Assembly: GCA_023548195.1 (NCBI GenBank)
Contig: JAJHZJ010000532.1
Location: 124,001 to 188,000, forward strand
Length of the DNA stretch: 64,000 nt
Reading direction: 5' to 3'
From: Bettongia penicillata ogilbyi
Taxonomy: Eukaryota > Chordata > Mammalia > Diprotodontia > Potoroidae
Below the pieces are notes generated by a model. It was not told the DNA's origin. It worked only from the letters and a program-made list of their open reading frames with translations, and did not search any database. Positions within the stretch are counted from its first letter, which is position 1; every line of letters begins with the position of its first letter. Positions 31,740 through 42,905 of this stretch are shown here, one piece after another. A program made the position numbers and the translations under genes.

Positions 31740-33135
31740 GTGTTGCTTTAGAACTTTGGAATTGCAGCATCTCAGAGGTCCTCCAGTCCAGTGGTTTTCT
31801 GAACAAAAACATCCTGGACATCATCTCCAGCAAGTGTTCCTACAGTCTTCTTTGAATACTGCTTTACTATTTCTTAAAATACCTCACCCTACTTTTAGAT
31901 AGCGCTAATTGTTAGGAACTTTTTATTTAGAGTCTGCAGACATGTTTTTTTCTGTAATGTTGATTTTAATTCTGCCTCTGAAAGTCAGCAGAGCAAATCT
32001 CATCTCTTTTCTAGAGGATGGCCCTTCAGCTATTGAATGTCAGTAATCATCCCTCCTCTCCCCAACTGCCAACATTAGTTATCTAGTTATTAGTCTATCT
32101 ATATATATTAGTCTATCTAGAACAATGTTTTGCCAGGTGTGGTCTGGGGACCTGAGGGGTCCCTGAAACTCCTTTAGTGGGTCCTGAGGTCAAAACTTTT
32201 GCGTAATAATGCCAAGATGTTTTAATTTCTAATATTATAAATATTGATAGACATAGCCCTAATAAACAGAAGCTTGGGGGAGAGGGTGCAGTCTTCAATT
32301 TCAAACAGTGTAAATGGGTCCCCAGACTTTGAGAACTGCTGCTCTAGAGTCCCCCTCATCTTGGTTGCTCTCCTTTAGACCTGCTTTAGCTTGAGAAAGC
32401 TTTACTAATTCAGTGAATCTGGGATCTTATTAATGTGGGCTCTCTCTCTCTCTATTGTGTGAATTGATGGTAGGTAAATTTTGTGCCTCATCCATAACTC
32501 CTCAACTTGTGGGATTCCTGTTAAGATTTTTGTCATAATTCTACACCAAACATCACTGTGCTAGGGTTTGTAACTGCCCTTTCTTAAACGTAGCCCTGAG
32601 AATGGAAAACAATACTCCAAATGGGATGGAACCCTGTCATTTCCCTGATTTTGGTCACTACACATCTGCTAATTCAGTGTTAGATCACATTGCAGAATTG
32701 CAGTAGCTCAAAAGAAACATGAGACGTACAAATTTAGAGCCATCGCCCCTCCCAATGTTCATATGGACTTTTTGTGCCTGACCTGGAGAAGAGCTTTGTG
32801 AATTCACGTTAGTCTGATCAGCCACAGGTGGACACACTGTACCTTGACCCCAAAATAGTGATGTCATCAACGACCAACCAACCCACCAATTAGTGACATT
32901 AGCTTTCTTATCAGCTGTGCCATTCTACTGATTCATATTGGATTTATTTCTAGTTTGTTAAACCTCCAGGTCTTTTTGCACATGAACGTATATGGGATAG
33001 AGTGATGTCATGTTTGTTCTATATTTTTATAGCTGATTTTTTTTAACCTAATTGTAGGACTTTACATTTATTTCTATGCATGAGACTTATAATTCTAGCC
33101 TTTTGAAACCTCAGGAAAAAATTTCTTCATGACTT
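31740..33135 (-). mobile_element. CR1/L3-type LINE, antisense, about 1.2 kb, split by a hAT
   Basis: The + strand is the antisense of the L3 3' half: 'agcatctcagaggtcctcca' at the left end, 'gctaattgttaggaactttt', 'aattctgcctctgaaagtca', 'catcttggttgctctccttt', 'aaacaatactccaaatggga' and, at the right end, 'ttgtaggactttacatttat'. Coding potential is lost. Confidence 0.78.
32123..32341. mobile_element. hAT-type MITE with 8-bp TSD, inside the CR1/L3 copy
   Basis: The left end 'gtgtggtctggggacc' has its inverse at the right, 'ggtccccagacttt'. Flanks 'atctagaa' (32115-32122) and 'ctctagag' (32342-32349) share a TCTAGA core. The element has no coding capacity and is 219 bases long. Confidence 0.78.
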
Positions 33136-33449
33136 TTTCTAAACATCACTGTCATTTTCTGTGTTTCCCCACCAGCTCCGAACTTTCCCTTGTTACAAAG
33201 AAAAAGAGTTAAGCTAAAGCAACCCGTACAATGCCCATGTCTGATAATGTCTGCAGCACCCCAACCCTAGCATTCTCTCCCTCTGTGCCAAGAGGAAGGA
33301 GGTATATTTCATGGTCTTTTCTCTAGAACCAAGACTAGTCATTAAAAAATACCCAAAATTTGGCTTTTTACCTCATTTTAGTCATGGTGTCTATTCTTTC
33401 CTGATTCTGACTGCTTTCTGCATATAGTCATTTTTTATCTGTTTATTTT
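33136..33449. other. No recognised gene or repeat
   Basis: About 310 bases of unclassified sequence, ending in a short T-rich stretch that may be the poly(A) of the next element on the other strand. Confidence 0.45.
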
Positions 33450-33727
33450 GAGGCCAGGACTCCCTATCTTGCCCAGGCTGGAAGGGTGGCAGCAGCTCAC
33501 AGGCCTAGCAGGATGCTTACCTCCGTTTCTGACCTGGGTCAGTTTGCTCCTCCTGCAGCTGTCTGGTAGCCTCCTGCTCCCTAAGGCTGACCATATTAGC
33601 TCTGTACTTTGTGCAGACACCCAATCAGCTTTAACTCTACTGCACGATACAATTCCCACATTCCAGCCATCTGCCAGCCTCATCCTCCCTGGTGTCAGAA
33701 TTCACAAGTGTGTGTCATCACACCGGC
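33450..33727 (-). pseudogene. RN7SL pseudogene: 7SL RNA (signal recognition particle RNA) retropseudogene, full length
   Basis: 7SL RNA is the RNA scaffold of the signal recognition particle. The + strand is its reverse complement from end to end. Going from the RNA 3' end, one sees 'ttgcccaggctggaagggt', 'agctcacaggcc', 'ctccgtttctgacctgggtc' (S domain), 'taaggctgaccatattagct', 'gtgcagacacccaatcagct' and, at the 5' end, 'cacaagtgtgtgtcatcaca' then 'ccggc'. It covers about 278 bases against roughly 300 in the gene, with many substitutions in both the Alu and S domains. A 'tttatttt' run just outside 33450 is the likely relic of a poly(A) tail, so this is a retrocopy, not a working gene. Alu and B1 SINEs of placentals derive from 7SL but lack the S domain; its presence here rules those out. 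Confidence 0.88.
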
Positions 33728-33734
33728 AGCTCTG

Positions 33735-34100
33735 AATATGTTCATACAAATTTGTCATTTCTTAGTATACCGTCATATTTCCGTATAGTTGTACCATTCC
33801 CTACCTGATGCACACTCACTGAACACTTTCTTTCTGTCTTTTACCTGTTTGGCTTTTATGCCCAGGAGTGGGATTGCTAGGTTAAAGGTTAATTTAAACA
33901 GGTTAGTTACTTTTTACACGTCATTCCAAGTGGTTTTCCAGAACAGTTTGAATCAATTTACAGCTCCGTACATCTAGCCTTGTCAACACTGATTTTGTTT
34001 TTTATTGTCTTTGCCAATTTTGTAGGATAAACTTTATATAATTATAAGGTTAATAATTATATAATTATTATAATTTGCATTTCTGTTGGGATCCTTTTGG
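33735..34100 (-). mobile_element. L1 ORF2 C-terminal fragment, antisense, old
   Basis: 'cttttatgcccaggagtggg', 'attgctaggttaaaggttaa', 'ccagaacagtttgaatcaat' and 'ttgtcaacactgattttgtt' follow the antisense of the L1 ORF2 end. Confidence 0.8.
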
Positions 34101-34764
34101 AACATAATTCTATTACCCCAGTGTGTGAGCCATCACTTCTAAATTCATGTCAATGGCGTATTTATTAAGCATGTCATTTATGCTTTCTTATTCATCCCTG
34201 TTTAGGACAGAGGTTTACAGCATTTTGCTAGAAGCTTTCTTCCAGTTTGACACTGATCTCTTAATCACCTCTCTTTGCATTCTGCTGTTCAACTAATATT
34301 TTCCAGTCCCACATCTCTACATATATTCCATAGTCATAGCATAAGACATGATGTCAGGCACTTTCCATGCTACCTCTATGGCATTCCCCTGATCTACCAG
34401 CCAAATGACCCTCTTGACAAAAGAAATGAGCTTATTTTGGTGTGACTTGATGGGACTTAGTTTTGATGAATCCATTCTAACTTGTAATGATCATCAGTTT
34501 CCTTTCAGGGAGTTTGTAAAACACAATAGAACAGTAATTGCCTTTGTAGTTCTTTCTTTAAGTAGAGAGAGTTCCAGTGGGAATCAGTCCTATCTAGTCC
34601 TCTCTAGATGGACATTTTATTTGTAAATATAATTAATTTTAAAGATTTTCAAGAGCTGATGATCTAGTTTGATTATTCTGAGGGTCTTTTACTTCTCCTT
34701 TTGGCTGCCTAATTATAATCAGAGTTACTTATAAAAGTATGAGCATAGGAAGGCACTCTGCACT
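34101..34764. other. No recognised gene or repeat
   Basis: Unclassified. The 73-codon + frame at 34405-34626 has no recognisable domain. Confidence 0.45.
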
Positions 34765-34945
34765 GAGTTTAGAACTGGAAAGAACCTTAAAGATCTTCTA
34801 GTCTAGCCTTGTTTTTCAGATGAGGGAACTGAGTCCCATAGAGTTTAAGTGACTCCCCCACCAAAACACAGGGAGTAGTAAGCTGGGATTTCACCAAATT
34901 CCTCCAGCTCCACATTGGCTGTGCTTACCATTGTACCATATAGAT
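34765..34945 (-). mobile_element. MIR3/Ther-like CORE-SINE, antisense
   Basis: 'agaactggaaagaaccttaa', 'cttgtttttcagatgaggga', 'gagtttaagtgactccccca', then a worn tRNA part 'gcttaccattgtacca'. Confidence 0.75.
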
Positions 34946-34954
34946 GAAGCAAAT

Positions 34955-35145
34955 TAGGATCGTAGGATCTTAGTATTAGAAGGAACCCCAGAGGCCATGT
35001 ACTCCCACTCCCTTATTTGACAGATGAGGAAACTGAGATGCTGGGAGGTTCAGTAACTTGCCCAAGGTCACACAGCAGAAGTGGACTTTGAACCTAGGTC
35101 CTCAGACTCCAGAGTCAAATGCTATTTCCACTGTTGCTGGTATTT
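34955..35145 (-). mobile_element. MIR3/Ther-like CORE-SINE, antisense, second tandem-placed copy
   Basis: 'ggatcttagtattagaagga', 'cttatttgacagatgaggaa', 'cttgcccaaggtcacacagc', 'gtcctcagactccagagtca'. It lies right beside the previous copy in the same orientation. Confidence 0.8.
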
Positions 35146-36031
35146 GTTAGAATCCCTGATAAAAAGTCTGATGAAGGAAAGACTTAGCTGAATTTGGATT
35201 TTGTTTGTTTTGCTAAAACAAAGTTTTAACTGATATCTGTGCGTTTCAGCTGTCCATTACGTCACTGTCTTCTCTCCATTTCCAGGAAGAATTGAAATTC
35301 CTTTTGTTTCTATCATATTTTTACACAATCCTTAGGTGAATGCTGTGGCATGTCTTGATATTTTGCAGTGGTTGAGAATGAGCTGAGTAGGTCTTTAGAA
35401 GAAATGGCATTGACAAATAGGTAAATTGACTTTAATTTTTCTTAGTTGATTGAAAATCATCTAGAAATAATAAATAGAAAGAAACTATAAGATCTCCATT
35501 TTGTCCATCTCCATAAAGACAGAGGCAGAGCTTTTGTTCCTGAAGCTGCTCCAGCGGATCCTTCGGCCAAATTTTTGGGTGTTGGACTACATGCAGTTTT
35601 TGTGGAAACTGGCTCCTTCAGTCATTTGTCCTTTCATGACACAATTAGAGTCAATTCTATTTATGCTTCCCTCATCGGACCTGAGAAAGAAATAAGGATG
35701 TTTTCCCCTCTCTCTTAATGTGACCTGGAGACCAGCTAACTAGAACCCTTAATGTACCGAAAACTCTTTTGTTGCACTTGACTTGTGAGGGAGAAGAGAG
35801 GAAGGTAGATCAAAAGCATGAAAACAAATGAAAAAGTCCATATATAGGTTTTGTTTCAAAGTCCAACTCCTTTGAGATGTCTGGGGCTCAAGTAGAGATT
35901 TTCTACTGGTCTCTGGTACCTTCTATGTCACATCTAATGATATCATACAGTGACCACTGATGTTCTGAATGATGACCCTACAATAAGGCCCTTAGACATC
36001 AATAAAAAATGAAATTATCTTCATTACACTA
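35146..36031. other. No recognised gene or repeat
   Basis: The 64-codon + frame at 35501-35695 is free of known repeats but has no domain I recognise, and no splice or promoter context supports it. Confidence 0.4.
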
Positions 36032-36270
36032 AGGAGGCAGCTACCTAGCCCAGTAGATAGAACACCTGGCCTGGAGTCAGGAATACCTGAGTTCAAATGG
36101 GCCTTAGACACTTATTAGCTGTGCGACCCTGGGTAAGTTATTTAACCTCTGTTTGACTTAACAATGTTGAAAAAGAAAATGGCAAATCAGTCCAGTATCC
36201 TTGCTAAGAAAACTCCATGGACAGAATGGTCACAGGGTCACAGAAAGTGAGATGTGACTGAGCAATAACG
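36032..36270 (+). mobile_element. Mar1-type SINE, sense, near full length
   Basis: Head 'aggaggcagctacctagccc', 'gtcaggaatacctgagttca', 'tagctgtgcgaccctgggta', distal 'gtatccttgctaagaaaact' and 'gggtcacagaaagtgagatg'. Confidence 0.87.
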
Positions 36271-37204
36271 CTATGCTTCCTAAGGCAGTTTGGGATGCTA
36301 ATACATTTTAGAAAGCATCTTGGCAGCAAGGCTTGCAGTGACGAGGATCTTCTGATTCATCCTCAAACGATCAGAAATTACTTTAACTAGCATGTTCCAA
36401 TTCTTTGAGCATATTGGTTGTTCAGGGCTTTACTGGGTTTTATTTTTGCTTCCTAAAAGGGCAAAATAAGAGGATTTAGGTTTAAAAGAAAAGTTTATAT
36501 CACACTTTAACTTCAAACATGAAATTGAATCATTTGATGGCATTGTGATAAATCCAAGTTAAATTTTATGTATTCAGAAAACCATTTTGGAGAGAAAAGT
36601 TTGAGCCCCCAAGGAAAGCCATCTCTTAAACTTGATCATACTAATGAAAAAGGACAAGATTCACCAACCACAAAAATGTGTAATACGAAAAAGTATCATT
36701 TTACAATCCTACTCAAAAATGTCTCTTAAAAATTGGCTCTTTAGTTGGCTATTTCCAAAAGAATTGAACCATTTACTTTAAGAAGATTTTATACATTTTT
36801 TTTGGAAATAAAGATTTGTGGATAAGTATGGAGTTTTGGATTTATAACAAGAATAAATGCTACAAATTATGATATTTTAATTGCAACCTTGTAACACGTT
36901 AGAAGGTTTATAAGGAAATAGATTTACCCTTTTTTCACACACATGATTGTTTCCCTGACTCCGAGTAGTATATGAAGAAATTTGGGGTAAGAATAACATG
37001 ACCTCTTTAGGTAAATAGCTGCTTCCTAGTATGGAAGTTAATTACTGGCTAAGGCTTAGATGGACATAGCACCTAACATAAATAAGACCCTCTCTGTCAC
37101 CCTTGCTAACTAATCTTGAGTAAATCAGAGAAGGTTCCACTCATATTCTCATGCCCCTCAGCCTATTTTTTTCTAACTTTCAACTTCCCCTACTAAAAAG
37201 AAAA
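36271..37204. other. No recognised gene or repeat
   Basis: AT-rich sequence of about 0.9 kb with nothing I can name. Confidence 0.5.
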
Positions 37205-37515
37205 ACAAACAAAAACTTTGTAAAAATATTAATAGGCAAGCAGAACAAATTCCCATATTCACTGTGTCCCCAAAATATGTGCCTCATTCTTCATATGTGT
37301 CCTTCATTTCTTTATTAGGAGAGGTTAGCATGTTCCATCACTGGTCTTCTAAAATTATGGCTGATCATTGTATAAGCAGAGTTCTGAAGTGTTTCAAAGC
37401 TGTTCATTTTTACGATGTTGATGCTACAGTGTAAATTCTTCCCCTGGTTGTACTCACTTTACTCTGTATCAGTCCATACAAACTTTCCCCAGGTTTTTCT
37501 GAACGCATTTCTTCC
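37205..37515 (-). mobile_element. L1 3'UTR fragment, antisense
   Basis: 'aagcagaacaaattcccata', 'tggttgtactcactttactc' and 'tgtatcagtccatacaaact' match the antisense marsupial L1 3' region. Confidence 0.75.
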
Positions 37516-38063
37516 TGGAAATTATTTTAAAATTCTCTGAATTACAGAGGTTCTAAATCTGACTAGACATGGAAGAAGTAATAATATACACACAGAGAGT
37601 GGTCAGCACTTCCCCTCATTTCAGTGGAAAAAGGAAGAAATTACATGTATTTGAAAAATTTGCTGTGTACTTTTCTGTGTATTTTTCAATGTAATAAGAA
37701 AAGGCCATTATCTCCTTGAAAAAAAATGAGATGCAAATTATAGAAGACTTTTGCAGATGCCCAAGTTAAGTAAAGAAAGTAACTGTACCTTAGTTTCAAA
37801 TACTTTAGGTAGGAGGAAGGACTCCTCCTTTGAGAGGATGGCTATGTTCTGACTCAATTTCTTTGGTTCTAGCAAGATCCATGTCAGATGTCTTGTCCTT
37901 CCCTGATTTCCACCTACCCAGGTGAATGTCCAATCCTCCAATTTCTCTGAAGAAATTTGCCTAGATCTCTTTTTTTCACATTCTACTATGTATTTAGTAG
38001 TAAAGCTCACACTTATGAAATCTTTTACATATATAAAAATTTACATAGCAATTTACTTCCAAC
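37516..38063. other. No recognised gene or repeat
   Basis: The 90-codon minus-strand frame at 37738-38010 is repeat-free, but it has no domain I can identify and no supporting context. Confidence 0.4.
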
Positions 38064-38284
38064 CCTTTGCTGTTGCAGTAAGTAGATCGCTGGACCTAGA
38101 GTCAGGAAGATCTGAGTTCAAATCCAGCCTCAGATACTTACTAGCTTTGCAACCCAAACATATTACTTAACCTCTGCCTCAGTTTCTTCATCTGTTAAAG
38201 GAGGATAGTAATAGCGCTGACCTTCCAAGGTTGCTGTGAGGATTTGTAATGTGCTATATAAATGCTAACTATTGTTATTATTAT
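38064..38284 (+). mobile_element. MIR-like SINE, sense
   Basis: 'agtcaggaagatctgagttc', 'cctcagtttcttcatctgtt', tail 'gtgctatataaatgctaact'. Confidence 0.88.
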
Positions 38285-38314
38285 GTGTTATATATATTGT
38301 ATCTATATAGAGAG

Positions 38315-38407
38315 ATTGTAAATAACTTGAGAATAAACACTATACAATGCTTTATTTTTTGTATCTCCAGTGTCTGGTGCCTAGTAAATATTTGTTGAAT
38401 AGATGAC
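38315..38407 (+). mobile_element. L2 3' terminus, sense
   Basis: 'tttttgtatctccagtgtct' and 'gtgcctagtaaatatttgtt' followed by 'gaatagatgacta'. Confidence 0.78.
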
Positions 38408-38665
38408 TAATAATAGCTCACATTTATATAGCACTTACTGTGTACCAGGTGCTATGCTGAGTACTTTACAATGATTACTTCCTTTGATGCCAACAACCAC
38501 CTTGGGAGGTAAGTGCTCTTATTATTCTTATTTTTCAGATGAAGGAACTGAAGCAAATAGAGGTTAAGTGACTTACCCAGGATCACATAGCTAGTAAGTG
38601 TCTGGGGTCGGATTTGAACTCAAGTCTTCCTGACTCCAGGCCCAGGGTTCTATCCATTGTGCGAA
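38408..38665 (-). mobile_element. MIR-like SINE with L2-type end, antisense
   Basis: 'acatttatatagcacttact', 'gtgtaccaggtgctatgctg', 'gaggttaagtgacttaccca', 'gatcacatagctagtaagtg', 'gactccaggcccagggttct'. Confidence 0.9.
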
Positions 38666-39007
38666 ACATTTATTAAGTGGGCTGAGATTTGCTAAGACTG
38701 AATTGCATTAGGACAGTTACAGAGCCAGTGAACTCATGGCGTAGCAGCCGTCTCTCTAAATTCCAACTTAAACCAAGCTGTGTGAGATAGACAGCTATTC
38801 TCTGAGAAAAAGAGAAGTTAAAAGTTAATGAGACTGAACCCAAGCTAGTAAAGTGGGAAATCCCATGCTCTCCAAAGACTCAAGAGCCAAAAAATCTTTC
38901 TTCCTTCCATCATTTTTTTCTGTTCTTTCTGCATCTTGGAGAGATTTGATGATGTGGAGCTAGTTTTGTACTTATAGTGTGACTCAAAGAAATCTTAGAA
39001 CATCTGG
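38666..39007. other. No recognised gene or repeat
   Basis: About 340 bases of unclassified sequence. Confidence 0.5.
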
Positions 39008-39165
39008 TGCAAGTGGAAACAGTACTGACTTGGGAGTCAAAAGATGGTGGGAGGGGTGGGAGTAGACAAGGTTCAAACCCTAGTTTTGCCTCTCTGTAAC
39101 CTTGAAAAAAGGTCAGCCAAATTTCGGCACCTGTTTCCTTTCCTTTTAGATGAGGGGTTTGACAC
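39008..39165 (+). mobile_element. MIR-like SINE, sense, eroded
   Basis: 'cagtactgacttgggagtca', 'ggttcaaaccctagttttgc', then 'cctttccttttagatgaggg' in the CORE position. Confidence 0.6.
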
Positions 39166-39410
39166 CAAAGTGATGAATTGCTATATACTCTCTATCACAT
39201 GGTCTCTTTAAGAAGTTAAAATCTACTAATAAAGTGTATTTGGGGATGAGTCCCCCCATTACCCTGATGGGGAGAATCAACTGAGTGAGCTCTCCACTTC
39301 ACTTGATGCAGGTGGTCACATCCAATATTGATGTTCTTGGCATAGAACTTAATATGTTAAAATCTCTTCCCTGTGACTGTCAATAATAGATATTCATTAC
39401 TTTACTTCCC

Positions 39411-40345
39411 TCCTGGATCACTGCCTTGTCATGGTGGTGGTTGTGGATGGGGGCGCTTTATAGGTCGATGAAACTATCAATTCTGCCGTACAGGGCTGCC
39501 TAAGATAGACTGGTCATAGTAGAGAGTTCTGACAAAATGGGAAGGAGAAGGAAATGGGAAACACTCCCATATCTTTGCCAGGAAAACTCCATTGACAGTA
39601 TTAAAAAACTAAAAGATATGACATTGGAAGGTAGGCCCTTCTGGTTGGGAGCGGTCCAACACATAACTGGAGAAGAGTGAGGGATAACTGCAACTAACTT
39701 TAGAAAGAGTGAAGCTTCCAGGCCAAAACTGAATGAACATTCAGCTATTGAAGTGTCTGGTGATCAAAGATCAACATGGATAGGAACTTGGAATCTGTGA
39801 ACCAAGGCAGACTGGATGTGGTCAAACAGGAGATGGAAAAATTCAATATTGACATCTGTGGTGTTGGTGAACTTAAATGGATTGGAATGGATGAATTTAA
39901 TTAAGTGATCACTCAAAGCTATAGTTTCTCCAGCAGCAGCGGATGGGTATGGGAGCTGGACTATGAGGAAAGCTGAGTGCTGTAGACTGATGCTCCCAGA
40001 AGAAGACTTCTGCGAGTTCCTTGGACAGCAAGGAGATCAAATCACTCAAACTTAAAGAAATTAATCCAGATTATCCCCTAGAAAGTCAAATACTGAAGCT
40101 GAAACTTAAATAATTTGGCCACATAATGAGAAGATGGGATTCATTTAAAAAACTCCTAGTGTTAGGAAAGATTGAAGACAGAAAAGGTGACAGCAGAGGA
40201 TGAGACAGACGGATAGATAACATCATGGGAACAACAAACACGAGCTTGGACAGACTTTGAGAGGTAGTGGAAGATAGAAGGGCCTGGTGTGCTGAGGTCC
40301 AAGGGATCACAAAGGGTCAGACACCACTGAACAGAAACATCGTCA
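39411..40345 (+). mobile_element. RTE (BovB-like) LINE, sense, internally deleted
   Basis: The 5' part carries the RTE leader 'tcctggatcactgccttgtc' and the start of the endonuclease-RT protein; 39800-39900 holds LDVV-like text followed by 'ttgacatctgtggtgttggt' and 'ttaaatggattggaatgga'. At about 39930-39950 it jumps to the 3' end ('tgggagctggactatgagga', 'cttggacagcaaggagatca', 'ggccacataatgagaagat', 'gggatcacaaagggtcagac'). The catalytic reverse transcriptase is therefore missing, and stops occur throughout. A full RTE is over 3 kb; this copy is about 0.93 kb. Confidence 0.85.
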
Positions 40346-41290
40346 CTTTACCAGCCTGGGTCCCATGGAGAATAAGGCTCACTGATGGTGGACAGTGTCG
40401 TGAGCAATTAGAAGCCTTGAAATAAACAGAAACGAGGAAGAAAAAAGCAATCTAATTAATCATGCATACCAAGGACAATTTCTAAGCCATGTGGTGATGA
40501 AGGGGAAAAGGGAATGTGGATTCTGAGAGGTCACTGAAGGCTGGGGGGTTTTTTGTGGAGAATAATGAGTGTTTTTATCTTAGTAGATATGAGAAATACG
40601 GATGTGGATTTTTATTTGCTGCTCTGGCAGCTAGTGCAGTAATATATTCTAATGACCTGCTGTGTCATATTGGAACATATTTAAGTAAATAAAACTTCAA
40701 TGGTCAGAGATTTGTGTTGGAGACTTTATTACCGGTGTGCAGTGGATTCTTAGAAGCAGTTTTTCAACTGAGCTAAGTTTGCTTTTTCTCTTTTAAGAGA
40801 AAATTACAAAAATTATCACCCTACACATGTCTCTGGACAAGAAATCTGGGGTTTTAACAGTTTTAGATCGTGTAGAAATTATATGGTTTGAAAATACAAT
40901 TATTGACTTGTGTAATTTGCTTTTATAAAGTTGGAGAAATCACACCAAGAGCAGCATGACGTGTCCAGCTTCATAGTTAACCTTGACTTGAAGAGAAATA
41001 TTCCTCAAGTGACTGTATTTTTAAATAGCTCTGATAGAAACAATTTTAAATTTCCCTGTAGTTTTAGACAGGTCCTCACTTCTTACTCCCTCTTACCAGA
41101 CAGAGATTGCCTGAACAATATTTCAGAGATGAAATTTTCATTTTAGCTGGTGGGCTTTGATATTAGCAGTGATTTATTTACCATATTGGGGGAAAACTAA
41201 TCTCTTCTTTCCCAGGACTAAGTCTTACACAGACCATGATCCCATTCTTTCACCCAAATTCTCCTAGCTGAATTTGGTGACAATAATAAC
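40346..41290. other. No recognised gene or repeat
   Basis: About 0.95 kb of unclassified sequence. A 71-codon + frame at 40931-41146 has no domain. Confidence 0.45.
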
Positions 41291-41294
41291 ACAT

Positions 41295-41400
41295 CATATA
41301 AGATCATAGATTTAGAGCCAGAAGGGACCTTAAAGATCATGCATAGGACGTGAGTCCTAAAGAGATGAAATGGATTTAAATCATGCAAGAAATAACTGAC
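41295..41400 (-). mobile_element. MIR3/Ther-like SINE fragment, antisense
   Basis: 'gatcatagatttagagccag' and 'aagggaccttaaagatcatg' are the antisense end of this SINE class; the rest is lost or diverged. Confidence 0.65.
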
Positions 41401-41411
41401 CAGGCCAGAAT

Positions 41412-41665
41412 TGAGGGCAGCTAGGTGGCATGGTAAATGGAGTGCCAAGCCTGGAATTTGGAAGACTCCTCATCCTGAGTTCAAATCTAGCCTCAGACAC
41501 TTACTAGCTGTGTGACCTTGGGCAAATCACTTAACCCTGTTGTCTTCTGTTTCCTCATCTATAAAATGGAGAAGGAAATGGCAAAGCACTCCAATATCTT
41601 TGCCAAGAAAACCCCTAAAGAGGTCACAAAGAGTAGCACACAATTGAAAAAATGACTAGACAGCA
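41412..41665 (+). mobile_element. Mar1-type SINE, sense, near full length
   Basis: Head 'gagggcagctaggtggcatg', 'gagttcaaatctagcctcag', 'ctagctgtgtgaccttgggc', distal 'caatatctttgccaagaaaa' and 'gaaaaaatgactagacagc'. Confidence 0.92.
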
Positions 41666-41789
41666 AAATAATTCATGATATTAAGGTGAGCTGATAGATC
41701 AGTATCGCTCACTAGAAAAGAAAATAAACCTGTGCAAAAATGATACATAATCTTTCCCATATGAAAATATGTAGAGAGGATGCTTGTGA

Positions 41790-42240
41790 ATTCATCTGAT
41801 GAATTTGACACTTAGAATAAGATCTGACATATAGTAGGGGTCAGACATAAGTGATATTGTGGAGGTAAAATCAACAGAACTGGGCAAATGATTGGAATGT
41901 TACGTAAGGAAAGGGAAACACCAAAGATTAAGATAAGCTCTTGAGCATAGATGCCTGGGTACAGTCTGGTGCTGTTGAAGGAAACAGGAAGGTCCATAGG
42001 AATGAACTTTAGAAGAAGTATAAGTGCCATTTAGGATGTGTTTAGTTGGTATGCTGGAAGGATAGACGGGTGGAAATGTGAGACTGAGGCTTGGGTTAGT
42101 GGTCAAGAATGAAGGAACAGATTTGAGAGTCATCTGTACAGAGATGATGGTTGAAATTCCAGAGGTGGATGAGGTTTGTCAAGGGAGAGAGTGTACAGAG
42201 AACAAGATTGATGACAGAGGAAACCACCAAGAGGTGAAAA
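41790..42240 (-). mobile_element. L2 internal region, antisense, worn
   Basis: The best-matching stretch is 42075-42200: 'gagactgaggcttgggttag', 'tttgagagtcatctgtacag' and 'tcaagggagagagtgtacag' follow the order seen in the larger antisense L2 at about 21.8-21.9 kb. The left part is less certain. Confidence 0.6.
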
Positions 42241-42257
42241 TCCGTTCCCTCTTCCAG

Positions 42258-42457
42258 TAGCTGTTCTGTCATTTTCCAATCATATCAGACTCTTCATGAT
42301 CCCATTTGGGGTTTTCTCGACAAAGATCCTGGAATGGTTTGCCATTTTTTTCCAGCTCTTTTTACAGATGAAGAAACTGAGGCAAATAGAGTTAAGTGAC
42401 TTGCCCAGAGTCACACACCTTGTTCTATGCACTATGGCGCCACCTATCAGCCCCAAA
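42258..42457 (-). mobile_element. Mar1-type SINE, antisense, with internal deletion
   Basis: 'catatcagactcttcatgat', 'cccatttggggttttctcga', 'gaggcaaatagagttaagtg', 'cttgcccagagtcacacacc', then directly 'ttgttctatgcactatggcg'. About 60 bases before the tRNA head are missing compared with other copies. Confidence 0.88.
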
Positions 42458-42770
42458 TTCCCTCTATGCTCATCCTAATTTTTTATTCATGTTGCGTCTA
42501 TATTGGGTGATCTAATTAGTAATGAAGCATCCACATTAGCAGGCTTGTGTTATTTGAAGTACATGCTTAGGGAATATTAAATAAATGTTATTAAATTTAA
42601 TGGGATGGGCTTGGTGTCTGCTCTTTGGTTCCTCCAGTATCTATCCTCCTTTGCCTGTTTATCACAGTGGTACTCCTCATAGTCTTCCCGCTTTTGCTTG
42701 GAGACCCTAGTTAGAACAAGAAAAATTCTTAACAAAGAAGCATTCCTCTCTGCACTTAATGTGAGTCAAC
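42458..42770. other. No recognised gene or repeat
   Basis: About 310 bases, possibly holding a worn L2 end near 42560-42590. Otherwise unclassified. Confidence 0.4.
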
Positions 42771-42774
42771 TGTG

Positions 42775-42905
42775 AGTCTGGGGATTGGGCTAAATGAGGA
42801 TAAAAATAGAACCTACATCACAGGGTTGTTCTGAGACTCAAATGAGATAATATTTATAGAGTGCTTAGCATAGTGCTTGGCACATAGTAGGCATTTAGTA
42901 GGCTT
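42775..42905 (+). mobile_element. MIR-like tail with L2-type end, sense
   Basis: 'tacatcacagggttgttctg', 'caaatgagataatatttata', 'agcatagtgcttggcacata' and 'gtaggcatttagtaggc'. Confidence 0.75.

Noticed and set aside
33448..33735. 95-codon + frame and 82-codon - frame as a small protein gene, or the segment as an Alu
   Set aside because: The segment is antisense 7SL RNA. The S domain is present, so it is neither an Alu/B1 SINE nor a coding gene.
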